From Bacillus pumilus (GTDB lineage: Bacteria; Bacillota; Bacilli; Bacillales; Bacillaceae), in assembly GCF_038738535.1 (NCBI RefSeq), contig NZ_CP046128.1:1054001-1118000 (forward strand): a stretch of DNA of 64,000 nt. Direction: 5' to 3'. The notes under the pieces are model-generated. The model had not been told where the DNA came from. It worked only from the letters and a program-made list of their open reading frames with translations, and did no database searches. The stretch's first letter is position 1. The number at the start of each line of letters is the position of its first letter. The position numbers and the translations under genes were made by a program. Below, piece after piece: positions 1-8,912 of this stretch.

Positions 1-1006
1 GATTTTAATGAAATTAAAGGCGTATCGAACGGTTCAAAGTGCTCTGAAAAAGTATTTCTCAGACGAACGCCTGCGAGATGCATACGCACTGCAAACCCTC
101 TATGTCGGAGGGAACCCGTATGAAGCATCTGCTATTTATTCGCTCGTTTCATATAGTGAGCACGCACATGGAATCTACTATTTAAAAGGCGGCTATGCGA
201 GCTTAGTAGATATACTGGAGAGGCAGCTCATAAAAATGGGTGTGCATATAAGAAAAAATGAAGAAGTCACAGAGCTAGAGTTTGAGGGAAAGCGCGTGGT
301 TACAGCAAAAGTCAGTGACGACCGTATAGCAGCTGATGCATTTGTGATCAACGGAGATTATCCAGCTGCGTTAAAACAGCTTGGTTTAGATGAACAAGAT
401 CGGCGTAAATACGTGCCGTCTTCTGGCTGTGTGATGGTGTATCTAGGGTTAAACAAGATGTACCATGATGCGCCTGTTCACCAATTTTTTATGGGCGAAC
501 ACTTTGATCAGCATATGAAAGAGGTTTTTCAAACGAAGACAATCCCTCAAGATCCGTCGTTTTATACATTTAATCCATCGATCATTGATCCATCTCTTGC
601 CCCGGCAGGCTGTAGTGTTTTATATATGCTGATTCCCGTTCCCTCAGGAGATCATATCAACTGGGAAGAGGAAACAGATTTTGTAGAGAAAATGGTCGAT
701 CGTCTTGAGAAAAGAGGCTTTCCAAGATTGCGAGAGTCGATTGTCTGGGAAAAAATCAGAACACCAAATGATTCCTTGCGAGAAGGATTGTTTGAAGGCG
801 GCAGCTTTGGACTTGCGCCTAACTTGTTTCAATCAGGTGTGTTCCGCCCGCAAGTGAAGGTTGCTGAGACGGGCAATCTTTATGCGGTAGGTGCTTCCAT
901 CCATCCTGGCGGCGGGGTGCCGATCGTCATGCAAAGTGCAAAGCTGATGGCTTCTGTGCTGTTAAAAGATTTGAATGACAGGAAGGAAGTGAAACTAAGT
1001 GGTTGA
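1..1006 (+). CDS. Carotenoid (diapophytoene/phytoene-type) desaturase, C-terminal part
   Basis: The reading frame is open from the left edge, so the gene begins outside the window and only about the last 334 residues are present; the N-terminal FAD-binding GxGxxG motif is not visible. The C-terminus carries the hallmark of CrtI/CrtN flavoprotein desaturases, GASIHPGGGVPIVMQSAK, near residues 296-313 of the visible part, and YLKGGYASLVDILERQL is typical of the substrate/FAD domain of the same family. Such enzymes introduce double bonds into C30 or C40 polyenes at the membrane. The gene is followed directly by a phytoene/squalene synthase whose GTG start overlaps its end by 8 bases, so the two are co-translated in a pigment operon. 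Which desaturation step it performs cannot be told; a CrtNb-like oxidase is an alternative. Confidence 0.85.
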   Translation, partial: ILMKLKAYRTVQSALKKYFSDERLRDAYALQTLYVGGNPYEASAIYSLVSYSEHAHGIYYLKGGYASLVDILERQLIKMGVHIRKNEEVTELEFEGKRVVTAKVSDDRIAADAFVINGDYPAALKQLGLDEQDRRKYVPSSGCVMVYLGLNKMYHDAPVHQFFMGEHFDQHMKEVFQTKTIPQDPSFYTFNPSIIDPSLAPAGCSVLYMLIPVPSGDHINWEEETDFVEKMVDRLEKRGFPRLRESIVWEKIRTPNDSLREGLFEGGSFGLAPNLFQSGVFRPQVKVAETGNLYAVGASIHPGGGVPIVMQSAKLMASVLLKDLNDRKEVKLSG

Positions 1007-1838
1007 TGTACAAACAGCATTGAAATTGTGTGAGGAGACCATTCAAACCCATTCCAAAACGTTTTACCGTGCCTTTTCCATGCTGCCTAAAAAGAAAAGA
1101 CAGGCCGTCTGGGCTGTGTATTCCTTTTGCCGGAGAGCAGATGATATTGTAGATGAGTCCCCCTCACCAAAAGAGGAGCTTGCCTCCTTTCGAGAGACGT
1201 TTGATCGATTTTTACATGGTGAGGTAGATCGGAATGATCCAATGTGGGTAGCGCTAGAACATACATTTCAAGAGTTTCGTATGGATGAAGCCCCGTTCCG
1301 TGACTTGCTCCAAGGTCAGGAGATGGATTTAGAGCAGCACCGGTATGAAACGTTAGATGAACTGCTCATCTATTCCTACCATGTGGCTAGTACCGTTGGA
1401 CTCATGCTGCTTCCCATTATTGCACCGCGTAAAAAAGAGCAGCTGAAAGAAGCAGCGATTTCATTAGGGATTGGCATGCAGCTGACCAATATCCTTCGTG
1501 ACATCGGCGAGGATAAGGCTGAAAGAGACCGCATTTATTTGCCAAAGCAAGTCATGGATCAATTCGGATATACAGAGCAAGAATTGCAAGAAGGCATTGT
1601 CAATCAAGCATTTCAGCACGTATGGGAGTACATTGCCTTTGAGGCAGAGGCATACTACGAGGAGTTTTTTGACCATCTTCATGAATTCCCGCTTTATTCA
1701 CGTATATCGGTGAAAGCAGCTGCTCACTTTTATAAAGCCATTTTAGATAAAACAAGAGAAAATGAATACCGCGTGTTTACACAGCGATTATTTATTTCAA
1801 ATCAGGAAAAAGCACTTATTTTAGAAGATATTACGTAA
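999..1838 (+). CDS. crtM: Phytoene/squalene synthase family protein (CrtM-like)
   Basis: A 279-residue trans-prenyltransferase that would condense two prenyl diphosphates head to head, here probably two farnesyl diphosphates to a C30 precursor of carotenoids. Both aspartate-rich magnesium/diphosphate motifs are present: RRADDIVDE near residues 45-53 and ILRDIGEDKAERDRIYLP near 164-181. The GTG start at 999 follows a GGAAGG ribosome site and overlaps the end of the desaturase gene. In B. subtilis the same place, next to yisQ and yisR, is held by yisP, a diverged farnesyl diphosphate phosphatase of this fold; the intact motifs and the desaturase partner argue for a true synthase here. The C30 versus C40 choice is inference. 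Confidence 0.85.
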   Translation: MVDVQTALKLCEETIQTHSKTFYRAFSMLPKKKRQAVWAVYSFCRRADDIVDESPSPKEELASFRETFDRFLHGEVDRNDPMWVALEHTFQEFRMDEAPFRDLLQGQEMDLEQHRYETLDELLIYSYHVASTVGLMLLPIIAPRKKEQLKEAAISLGIGMQLTNILRDIGEDKAERDRIYLPKQVMDQFGYTEQELQEGIVNQAFQHVWEYIAFEAEAYYEEFFDHLHEFPLYSRISVKAAAHFYKAILDKTRENEYRVFTQRLFISNQEKALILEDIT

Positions 1839-1865
1839 AAAAGGACTGCACCCGCAGTCCTTTTT
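1837..1865. terminator. Bidirectional terminator between crtM and yisQ
   Basis: The inverted repeat GGACTGC / GCAGTCC with a four-base loop is flanked by A-runs on the left and T-runs on the right, so it can end both converging transcripts. It overlaps the stop codons of both neighbours. Confidence 0.85.
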
Positions 1866-3243
1866 ATGTGGAAGAAAAGCGATACTCTGTCCATACCCTT
1901 GAACGCCACCGCCTATACATAAAGATGCCTCTTACCCATTCATCCACGATAAAAGAAATCCAAACCCCAATGAGACCCATCTCAAGCTGAATGCCTAACA
2001 AGTAGGCGATCGGAAGCCCGATGCCCCACATTGAAATCATCGCCATATACACTGGAAACTTCGCGTCACCAGCAGCCCGCAAGGAATTAATAATGACCAT
2101 ATTAAAAGAACGGCCAGGTTCCAAAATAATTGTCAATAGGAGGAGTGTGGCGGCAATTTGGATAATCTCGCTGTTGCTAGTAAAGAAAGCAAGCAAATGC
2201 GTCGATGATAAAGATAAAGCAGTGGAAGAAAGAAGGGAGATGCCAATGGCCCAGTATAAGCTTTTCATGCATCTGTGATAGGCAGCATCGAATTCTTTCG
2301 CCCCAATATGGCGCCCGATTAAAATTTGTGTCCCTTGGCTAATGGCTGCACCAAACAGCATAATGAACATCATTAAATTTTGAGTATAGACCTTTGCTGC
2401 TAATGCCTGCGTCCCCATAAACGTAATAAACAGTGTAATGATCATTTGAGAGCCGTTATAAGAAAGCTGCTCTCCAGCAGAAGGAATCCCGATTTTCAGA
2501 AGCTTTTTTAAATGTGTCCGCTGGATGTGAAACATCTTCTTCAGTGAAAAGCGTAATCCAATTCGGCGGCGTACAATGAGGATCATTGCCATTAATCCGA
2601 TCAACCGAGCAAGTGAGGTAGAAAAAGCGACCCCCATCACACCTAATACGGGGAAGCCAAACGGACCGAAAATGACCAGATAGTTACCGGCAACGTTTAG
2701 CAAGTTCATTCCGATGGTGACATACATCGTATCTCTTGTATATCCGTAGCTTTTTAAAATAGCACTATACGTCATAATGAGCGCTTGAATAAAAGAAAGC
2801 AGTCCGACAATTTGTAAAAATACCGCCGCATCCGGCATGAGCTCACTTGATAGGCCCATCAGATGTAAAATGGGAACAGCTAATACAAACATGAGAAGAC
2901 TAATGACAAAGCTAATCAAGAAGTTGGTTCCTAGTGAGACATAGGCGACTTGAGTCGCTTCCTGTCTGCGGCTTGCTCCTAAAAGCTGCGCAATCACAAT
3001 CGTCGTTCCAGTTGTAATGAAACTGAACATGACAATCAATAAATTCAGGAGCTGGTTGCTTACACCAACTGCGGCAACACTATTATCGGAATATTGGCTG
3101 AGCATGAGGGTATCCGCGCTTCCCATGAGCATATATAAAGAGATTTCAATAAAAATAGGCCAAGTTAATGTAAATAATGAAGGATGGGTTTTCTTCCCCC
3201 TAGCTTGAATCTTTTGAATTGGCAGTGATTGAGGTTTCATCAA
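1864..3243 (-). CDS. yisQ: MATE family multidrug efflux transporter YisQ
   Basis: A 459-residue polytopic membrane protein of the MATE (NorM/DinF) family, which exports cationic drugs and metabolites in exchange for sodium or protons. The N-terminal part has the usual TWPIFIEISLYMLMGSADTLMLSQYSD helix-1 region and about twelve hydrophobic segments in two similar halves (roughly 30-230 and 255-445). Position between a phytoene-synthase-type gene and an AraC-type regulator, with the same orientations, matches yisP-yisQ-yisR of B. subtilis. It is divergent from yisR, so the regulator may act on the shared 110-base upstream region. Substrate unknown. The start is the first of two adjacent ATGs, preceded by a GGAGG site. 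Confidence 0.85.
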   Translation of the reverse strand: MMKPQSLPIQKIQARGKKTHPSLFTLTWPIFIEISLYMLMGSADTLMLSQYSDNSVAAVGVSNQLLNLLIVMFSFITTGTTIVIAQLLGASRRQEATQVAYVSLGTNFLISFVISLLMFVLAVPILHLMGLSSELMPDAAVFLQIVGLLSFIQALIMTYSAILKSYGYTRDTMYVTIGMNLLNVAGNYLVIFGPFGFPVLGVMGVAFSTSLARLIGLMAMILIVRRRIGLRFSLKKMFHIQRTHLKKLLKIGIPSAGEQLSYNGSQMIITLFITFMGTQALAAKVYTQNLMMFIMLFGAAISQGTQILIGRHIGAKEFDAAYHRCMKSLYWAIGISLLSSTALSLSSTHLLAFFTSNSEIIQIAATLLLLTIILEPGRSFNMVIINSLRAAGDAKFPVYMAMISMWGIGLPIAYLLGIQLEMGLIGVWISFIVDEWVRGIFMYRRWRSRVWTEYRFSST

Positions 3244-3353
3244 TCAACCTCCTTTCGTATAAATCCGATTTATAGTGTACCTTGCATCGACTATAATAAG
3301 AAGAGATGAAACCGAAACTTATTGGAGAAATCCGACTTCATAAGGGGATGAAT

Positions 3354-4220
3354 ATGAATCGATTTATTACATTTACTGTACCGCCGTTCCCGGTTTATAT
3401 TGCTTCAGGCAAAGGTGTATTTCATCAAGGAGAAAGACATATCTCTAGAACCTTCACTGTGTTTGATCTTCTTTATGTCACAAAGGGGGAACTATGGATC
3501 ACAGAAGACAGAGAGGCTCATCACGTAAAAGAAGGAGAATATATCATTCTCTCACCTGGCTTGTCTCATGGGGGACACCTGCCATGCGAAGAAGAAACTC
3601 ACTATGAGTGGCTGCATTTTTCAATTGATCCATTTGAGTTGACGAATCGGCTGAGAGAACACTGGTTTGATATGAAACAAAATCAAGCCACCTTTGAAAA
3701 TCCGGCAACATATGAATTTAGCCTGCCTCGTATAGGAAAAGTGAAAGGAAGAAATGTGTTCGAAAAACATCTTTCAGCAATGCGGGCACTAAATGATGAC
3801 GCGTCTGAACTGCCGCTGAAAAAACAGCTTCAGTTTGAGGAAATGCTCATTCATTTACAAAAAGAAGCATTTCATATTCCAAGTGCAAAGGAGAATGTCG
3901 CCTCAGAAGTGGTTCATTATCTTGAGCGTCACTTTATGAAGAAACTACAAATGGAAGAGCTTGCAGAGAAGCTGCATTATCATCCTGATTACATGACAAG
4001 GTGCATGCAGACTGTATATGGACTGACGCCAAACCAATACATCAATCGTCTCAAGGTCGAAAAAGCCAAAAGCATGCTTGCCTCAACGAATGATAAAATC
4101 GCAGCTATTGCTGATCACGTAGGCATTGACGACCCTACTTATTTTTCTAAACTGTTTCGGCAAAACGAAGGCATGACGCCTATCGAGTACCGTCATCTAG
4201 CAAAAAGAACGACAAAGTAA
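3354..4220 (+). CDS. yisR: AraC family transcriptional regulator YisR
   Basis: A 288-residue regulator: an N-terminal cupin-like sensing domain (about residues 10-140, with EGEYIILSPGLSHGG) and a C-terminal double helix-turn-helix AraC domain (about 190-285) ending in the typical YFSKLFRQNEGMTPIEYR. The longer frame opens at 3306, but the ATG at 3354 has the ribosome site AAGGGG six bases upstream, and a TATAAT -10 candidate at 3292-3297 would make the 3306 start nearly leaderless, so 3354 is preferred. B. subtilis YisR sits at the same place and has about the same length. The four-residue step to the next gene (14 bases) suggests co-transcription with the acetyltransferase. Ligand and targets are unknown. 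Confidence 0.85.
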   Translation: MNRFITFTVPPFPVYIASGKGVFHQGERHISRTFTVFDLLYVTKGELWITEDREAHHVKEGEYIILSPGLSHGGHLPCEEETHYEWLHFSIDPFELTNRLREHWFDMKQNQATFENPATYEFSLPRIGKVKGRNVFEKHLSAMRALNDDASELPLKKQLQFEEMLIHLQKEAFHIPSAKENVASEVVHYLERHFMKKLQMEELAEKLHYHPDYMTRCMQTVYGLTPNQYINRLKVEKAKSMLASTNDKIAAIADHVGIDDPTYFSKLFRQNEGMTPIEYRHLAKRTTK

Positions 4221-4234
4221 AGGAACGTGAACAG

Positions 4235-4792
4235 ATGAAAAGGGAAAAGGAAGAGCATGTGAGCATACAAGCATTAAACGAAGCCGATTTAGAGATGGTA
4301 TGGCATTTAAAATTCAAAGCACCAGATCAGTCCTATCGAAAGTGGAATGCCCCATATTTTTATGAACACGAAATCCCGCTTGCTGCATTTAAAAAACGAT
4401 ACTTACAGGATACATCCATTCCGCCAAAGCTATATGGCATTGAAATAGACGGCGAAATCAAAGGCACCGTGTCATATTATTGGGAGAATGAACGTACACG
4501 GTGGCTTGAATGCGGCATTCTCATTTATGACTCGCGCTTTTGGAGCGGTGGCGTTGGGACAAAGGCGTTAAGTCTATGGACTGATGAGTTATTTGCTCAT
4601 ATTGATATCCCTCGAATTGGTCTTACCACATGGTCGGGAAATGCACGGATGATGCGGTGCGCAGAGAAATGCGGATTTGTCCTTGAGGGGAGACTGAGAA
4701 AGGTTCGTTACTATCAAGGAGAATATTATGATTCGATGCGCTATGGGATGCTGAGAGAGGAATGGAAAAGCCTCCCGCGACAAGCTACTTAA
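4235..4792 (+). CDS. GNAT family N-acetyltransferase (RimJ/RimL type)
   Basis: A 185-residue acyl-CoA N-acetyltransferase of the GNAT fold. The acetyl-CoA-binding part is visible around residues 95-160: ESGIL-like beta strand IYDSRFWSGGVGTKALSLW and the RimL-like WSGNARMMRCAEKCGFVLEGRLRK, which matches ribosomal-protein or small-molecule acetylases. It starts 14 bases after yisR with its own AAAGGAAC site, so it probably shares the yisR transcript. There is no counterpart at this place in the B. subtilis order as I know it. The substrate cannot be told from the sequence. Confidence 0.75.
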   Translation: MKREKEEHVSIQALNEADLEMVWHLKFKAPDQSYRKWNAPYFYEHEIPLAAFKKRYLQDTSIPPKLYGIEIDGEIKGTVSYYWENERTRWLECGILIYDSRFWSGGVGTKALSLWTDELFAHIDIPRIGLTTWSGNARMMRCAEKCGFVLEGRLRKVRYYQGEYYDSMRYGMLREEWKSLPRQAT

Positions 4793-4904
4793 CAATGATG
4801 AATCATTTTAGGACAAAAGGATCGAATGTTTGAATAAACTGAAGAAGAAGGGGGGCTAAAAAGCATAATAGAGAACATGTAATTACATAAGGAGGAGTTT
4901 GAAC

Positions 4905-5165
4905 GTGAGAATTACGGGGTTATTCGTTTCACTTGCTGTTGCCATTTATTTATGGTTTGATGCGCCAAAGCATGATAAAGACAAATGGCTGTGGGCCATT
5001 TTAGGTGTCCTATTTAGTACCATCGTTCTCGGTATTTATTTGATCAAGACAGAGAGGAAGGGACTTGGCTGGACAATTCTCATTTTAACGACCTTGTTTT
5101 ATCTCATGCTGCTCATCTCTGTTTTGATCGGTATCATTCTTTTTTATCAGGTGAGTCCTTCATGA
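4905..5165 (+). CDS. Small three-helix membrane protein of unknown function
   Basis: An 86-residue hydrophobic protein with three predicted membrane helices (about residues 2-17, 28-46 and 53-78) joined by short charged loops containing DAPKHDKDKW and KTERKG. A TTG lies at 4899, but it is only three bases from the GGAGGAG ribosome site; GTG at 4905 has a nine-base spacing and is preferred. I do not recognise the family. Its last codons overlap the end of the convergent acetyltransferase gene and a terminator hairpin. Confidence 0.65.
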   Translation: MRITGLFVSLAVAIYLWFDAPKHDKDKWLWAILGVLFSTIVLGIYLIKTERKGLGWTILILTTLFYLMLLISVLIGIILFYQVSPS

Positions 5166-5179
5166 AGAAGGGCTTTTTT
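5155..5179 (+). terminator. Terminator of the small membrane protein gene
   Basis: A seven-pair stem (GTCCTTC / GAAGGGC with one G-U pair) is followed by six T residues. It spans the stop codons of both convergent genes, an unusually tight arrangement. Confidence 0.6.
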
Positions 5180-5696
5180 CTTTTACCTTTTGCGCAGGCA
5201 CACCTGCAATAACAATCTTCTCCTCGTGAAAAGAACGGTTTACAACAGCATTTGCTCCGATTGAAATATGATTTGCAATATAGATGTCCCCAAACAGCTT
5301 AGCACCAGGGCCAATCCATACATGATCCCCAATGGTTGGCACATCCTTTTCATGATGGTTCTGACCAATATTCACCCCTTGATGAATATCACAAAATGCC
5401 CCAATTTTTGCATGCTTGTTCACAATTAAGAGACCCGTATGATTGATTCTAAGGCCAGGGCCGAAGACACCAATCGGAATATCAAAGCCAAGCTGCATGC
5501 CTTTCTTTTTATGTAAATAGCGATAAAACCATTTGCGAAGTGTAGCGCCGCTATTAGAATAGTATTCATATTTTCGTAAAATCCTTTGATATTTCCATAT
5601 ATCATCCCCAAACCACTTAGGTCTTTTGCGCTTAATGGCTAATGCTTTCTTATCCTGTGCCAAGTAGTGGTGAAGATCGTGCTTCGTTAAAATCAT
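5160..5696 (-). CDS. Hexapeptide-repeat acetyltransferase (serine O-acetyltransferase-like)
   Basis: A 178-residue protein with a helical N-terminus (about 1-65) followed by left-handed beta-helix hexapeptide repeats (about 70-170), including GVFGPGLRINHTGLLIVNK, GAFCDIHQGVNIGQ and PTIGDHVWIGPGAKLFGDI. This matches the LbH serine acetyltransferase-like branch used for capsule, polysaccharide or small-molecule acetylation; it is shorter than CysE proper (about 217 residues). A start five codons further up exists at 5711, but the ATG at 5696 is preceded by GGAGAGGG at good spacing. It stands alone, convergent to the small membrane protein gene. The acceptor is unknown. Confidence 0.75.
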   Translation of the reverse strand: MILTKHDLHHYLAQDKKALAIKRKRPKWFGDDIWKYQRILRKYEYYSNSGATLRKWFYRYLHKKKGMQLGFDIPIGVFGPGLRINHTGLLIVNKHAKIGAFCDIHQGVNIGQNHHEKDVPTIGDHVWIGPGAKLFGDIYIANHISIGANAVVNRSFHEEKIVIAGVPAQKVKEKSPSS

Positions 5697-6006
5697 CAGA
5701 TCCCTCTCCATTCTCTTTTGTTTCAGAGAAATTATACCATTATAACCATTTATATCAATATAGAAAGGCGTTTATTTCTTTCTTTTTCTACATCACTTTC
5801 ATCCAGTTTCCTGTATAAAATAAGAGCTTCGTCATGAGTAGAACAAAAGAACCAGGAAGAATGATTTGTAATTTTTTTCTACATCATTCCGTCTCATCCA
5901 TTTGATCTCCTTATGGCAGTAGAGGTTTGTAAAAATTACACGAAAATACTCGCTAAAAAGAGAATATAGCATTCATATGCTTTTCGAATCATCTTTTTGA
6001 ATACAA
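5697..6006. other. AT-rich intergenic stretch with an imperfect direct repeat
   Basis: No coding frame with a ribosome site is visible. It must hold the promoter of the minus-strand acetyltransferase. Two imperfect direct copies of TTTTTCTACATCA followed by TCATCCA lie at 5783-5810 and 5873-5904. Nothing else is recognised before the siderophore promoter. Confidence 0.4.
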
Positions 6007-6036
6007 TTGACTTTCATATCTCACATCCTCTAGGCT
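6007..6036 (+). promoter_or_regulatory. Candidate sigma-A promoter of the siderophore operon
   Basis: TTGACT at 6007-6012 and TAGGCT at 6031-6036 with an 18-base spacer. The -35 is close to consensus and the -10 is weak. The Fur box lies immediately downstream, where it would cover the start of transcription. Confidence 0.5.
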
Positions 6037-6043
6037 AGTAAAT

Positions 6044-6062
6044 GAAAATGATAATCTTTATC
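6044..6062. promoter_or_regulatory. Fur box (iron-responsive operator)
   Basis: GAAAATGATAATCTTTATC matches the 19-base consensus GATAATGATAATCATTATC at 17 positions. It lies between the promoter and the ribosome site of the first siderophore gene, predicting iron repression by Fur. Confidence 0.85.
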
Positions 6063-6082
6063 AATTGGAGGAGTGTTTTATT

Positions 6083-7429
6083 ATGTCCATCAAAACCGTT
6101 TCTAAAAATCAGCAATTTTTAGAGCAGCAAAGTCAAAGAGAATCTAATGCAAGGTCTTACCCGAGACGGTTCCCATTAGCCATGCAAAAAGCCGAGGGTA
6201 TGATCGTGACAGATGCGGATGGCAGAGAGTTTTATGACTGCCTGGCAGGCGCAGGAACACTTGCACTTGGTCACAATCATCCAGTTGTTATAGAAGCTAT
6301 TGAACGTATGCTTCATGAAAAAAGACCGTTGCATACGCTGGACATAACCTCAGAAATTAAAGAAGAATTTGTGAATGAAATTTTTTCTCACTTGCCAGAA
6401 GAGTTTGCAAAAAGAGCCAAAATTCAATTTTGTGGGCCAACTGGTGGTGACGCCATAGAAGCAGCTATTAAATTAGTCAAGACAGCGACAGGTAATCGTT
6501 CCATTCTTTCATTCCACGGTGCGTATCACGGTGCGACACATGGCACGATGTCATTAAGCGGGAATTTATCTCCAAAGGAAAGAGTGCAAGGGTTAATACC
6601 TGATGTTCATTTTATGCCTTACCCATATGAATATCGCTGCCCATTTGGAATTGGAGGGAAGGATTCGCACCGCATTTCAAGTTCGTATATTGAGCGCGTA
6701 TTAAATGATCCTGAAAGTGGTATTCTTCCGCCAGCAGGTATGATCTTTGAAGCAGTGCAGGGCGAGGGAGGCTCCATTCCAGCATCTATTGAATGGATGA
6801 AGGAAATGAGAAGAATCACAAAAGAAAAAGGGATTCCGCTCATTATTGATGAGGTTCAATCAGGCATCGGCCGAACAGGTAAGATGTTTGCCTTTGAACA
6901 TGCAGGAATTGTACCTGACGTCATTGTGCTGTCAAAAGCCATTGGTGGAAGCCTGCCGCTTTCAGTTGTGATTTATGATAAAGATTTAGATCAATGGAAT
7001 CCAGGTGCACACATCGGGACATTTAGAGGGAATCAAATGGCGATGGCTGCAGGAACCGCTACGCTTAAATTTATAAAAGAAACCAACCTGCTTGATCATG
7101 TAGAACAGTTAGGAAATCGTATGCAGGCTCACCTAAAAGACATCCAAAAACAAGTACCTGCTCTCGGTGATGTTCGAGGAAGAGGTTTAATGATTGGCGT
7201 TGAAGTAGTCAATCCAAATGAGAAACAGGATGTGGACGGAAGCTATCCAGCGAATCCAGAGCTGGCCAGTCTTATTCAAAAGAATTGCTTCGATAAAGGC
7301 TTAATTGTGGAGACAGGAGGCCGTTTCGGAAGTGTGATTCGTTTCCTGCCGCCACTCATTATGACAGAAGAACAGCTTGAAAAAGTCATCGCTATTTTTA
7401 AAGAGGCCGTGTACGATGCAATCAACTAA
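6083..7429 (+). CDS. Diaminobutyrate--2-oxoglutarate aminotransferase (RhbA-like)
   Basis: A 448-residue class III PLP aminotransferase that would make L-2,4-diaminobutyrate from aspartate semialdehyde with glutamate as amino donor, the first step towards 1,3-diaminopropane. The PLP region is clear: GPTGGDAIEAAIKLVK (about 122-137), FHGAYHGATHG, IIDEVQSGIGRTGKMFAFEH, and the catalytic lysine in VLSKAIGGSLP (about residue 285). The ATG at 6083 follows GGAGGAG; the frame extends six codons upstream but that would destroy the ribosome site. It is the first gene of a six-gene operon and overlaps the next gene by 14 bases. Fur control is predicted from the operator upstream. Confidence 0.9.
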   Translation: MSIKTVSKNQQFLEQQSQRESNARSYPRRFPLAMQKAEGMIVTDADGREFYDCLAGAGTLALGHNHPVVIEAIERMLHEKRPLHTLDITSEIKEEFVNEIFSHLPEEFAKRAKIQFCGPTGGDAIEAAIKLVKTATGNRSILSFHGAYHGATHGTMSLSGNLSPKERVQGLIPDVHFMPYPYEYRCPFGIGGKDSHRISSSYIERVLNDPESGILPPAGMIFEAVQGEGGSIPASIEWMKEMRRITKEKGIPLIIDEVQSGIGRTGKMFAFEHAGIVPDVIVLSKAIGGSLPLSVVIYDKDLDQWNPGAHIGTFRGNQMAMAAGTATLKFIKETNLLDHVEQLGNRMQAHLKDIQKQVPALGDVRGRGLMIGVEVVNPNEKQDVDGSYPANPELASLIQKNCFDKGLIVETGGRFGSVIRFLPPLIMTEEQLEKVIAIFKEAVYDAIN

Positions 7430-8912
7430 AGCTTCTGTAGATTCATTATTTATGAATCAAAGCCAGCTTGGAAGAGAGTCCTTCCAAGCGGCTCTTCATA
7501 CATCTATCGACAGCTTACTGGAGCAGTGGCAAAAAGACACAGGACCATACAGCGGAATATTGCCTGGGAAATTAGCGGCTAGTGTCGAATCGTTATTCCG
7601 ATTTCAACCGTCTGGAGAATCAATTGAATCTGTCTTTCAAGATATAAAAGAACATCTTTTGCCGCATTTGATTGATGTATCGCATCCTAAATGCTTGGCA
7701 CATCTGCATTGTCCGCCGCTCATTCCTGCACTTGCCGCAGAGGTGATGGTGAGTTCCTTTAACCAATCAATGGATTCCTTTGATCAAAGCGGTATTGCTT
7801 CTTTGGTTGAGGAGGAAATCCTCAAGTGGCTATGTGCAAAGTTTTCTTATGGCGGCTTAGCAGATGGGACATTTACAAGCGGTGGAACCCAATCTAACTA
7901 TATGGGGCTGCTTCTGGCGAGAGATGCCTTTTGTGAAAACACATGGCAGTGGAATGTTCAGCAGAAAGGCTTACCAAGTGAAGCTCACCGCATGAGAATT
8001 CTTTGCTCTAAAAATGCTCATTTTACGGTGAAAAAATCTGCATCCCAGCTCGGTTTAGGGGAGCAGGCTGTTGTACTGGTCGAGACGGATGAGCATCACC
8101 GAATGGACCTCAATGATTTGAAGAAGAAGATGGTTGAATTAAAGGATCAGAACCTGCTTCCTTTTGCGGTAGTAGCGACTTGCGGGACAACTGATTTTGG
8201 AAGTATTGACCCGGTTCGAGATGTGTATGACATTGTCAAACCAGACGGTCTGTGGATTCACGCAGATGCTGCCTACGGCGGAGCACTTGTATTAAGCAAA
8301 AGCTACCGAAGTAAATTAGCCGGTATGGAGCTTGCTGATTCAATCACGATCGACTTTCATAAGCAATTTTATCAGCCGATTTCCTGCGGGGCATTTTTGC
8401 TGAAGGATAAAAGACATTTTGGTTTGATCGATTATCATGCAGATTATCTTAATCCAAAGGAAGATGAACTAGATGGTATTCTACATCTCGTCAATAAATC
8501 TATCCAAACGACGCGCCGGTTTGATGCTCTGAAGTTACTTCTCTCTCTTCGTCTAATTGGAGAAGAAGGATTTGGTGACATCATTGACCATACCATTCAT
8601 TTTGCGAAGGATGTGGCCGCGCTTATTGAGAGAAATGATCACCTTGAAGTAATTAATCCTGAGCCAGAAATCAATGCGATTGTGTTCCGATTTAAGGATG
8701 AGCACCGAACAGATGACATCAATAAAATCATTCATCGGACATTGTTCAAAACGGGAACTGCTGTCATTGCGAAAACAGTGGTTGATGGCCGAACATGCTT
8801 AAAATTCACTTTGTTAAATCCGAGAACGACAATCACACATATTGAGGAAATCCTTTCTGACATCGTTGATATCGGGATCGCTCATATTCAATCCGGGAGG
8901 GTACTACGTTGA
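7416..8912 (+). CDS. L-2,4-diaminobutyrate decarboxylase (RhbB-like)
   Basis: A 498-residue group II PLP decarboxylase that converts 2,4-diaminobutyrate to 1,3-diaminopropane, the diamine backbone of schizokinen-type siderophores. Visible motifs are FTSGGTQSNYMGLLLARD (PLP phosphate contact), WIHADAAYGGALVLSK and the PLP lysine in ITIDFHKQFYQPISCG (about residue 312). The ATG at 7416 lies inside the end of the aminotransferase gene (14-base overlap) and is preceded by AAAGAGG, so translation is probably coupled. The pairing aminotransferase-decarboxylase is the same as rhbA-rhbB and as the diaminopropane genes of Acinetobacter and Vibrio. Confidence 0.9.
   Translation: MQSTKASVDSLFMNQSQLGRESFQAALHTSIDSLLEQWQKDTGPYSGILPGKLAASVESLFRFQPSGESIESVFQDIKEHLLPHLIDVSHPKCLAHLHCPPLIPALAAEVMVSSFNQSMDSFDQSGIASLVEEEILKWLCAKFSYGGLADGTFTSGGTQSNYMGLLLARDAFCENTWQWNVQQKGLPSEAHRMRILCSKNAHFTVKKSASQLGLGEQAVVLVETDEHHRMDLNDLKKKMVELKDQNLLPFAVVATCGTTDFGSIDPVRDVYDIVKPDGLWIHADAAYGGALVLSKSYRSKLAGMELADSITIDFHKQFYQPISCGAFLLKDKRHFGLIDYHADYLNPKEDELDGILHLVNKSIQTTRRFDALKLLLSLRLIGEEGFGDIIDHTIHFAKDVAALIERNDHLEVINPEPEINAIVFRFKDEHRTDDINKIIHRTLFKTGTAVIAKTVVDGRTCLKFTLLNPRTTITHIEEILSDIVDIGIAHIQSGRVLR

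Noticed and set aside
4828-4860. Sigma-B-type promoter (GTTTGA ... GGGCTA) before the small membrane protein gene
   Set aside because: The spacing is too long and the -10 box is a poor match.
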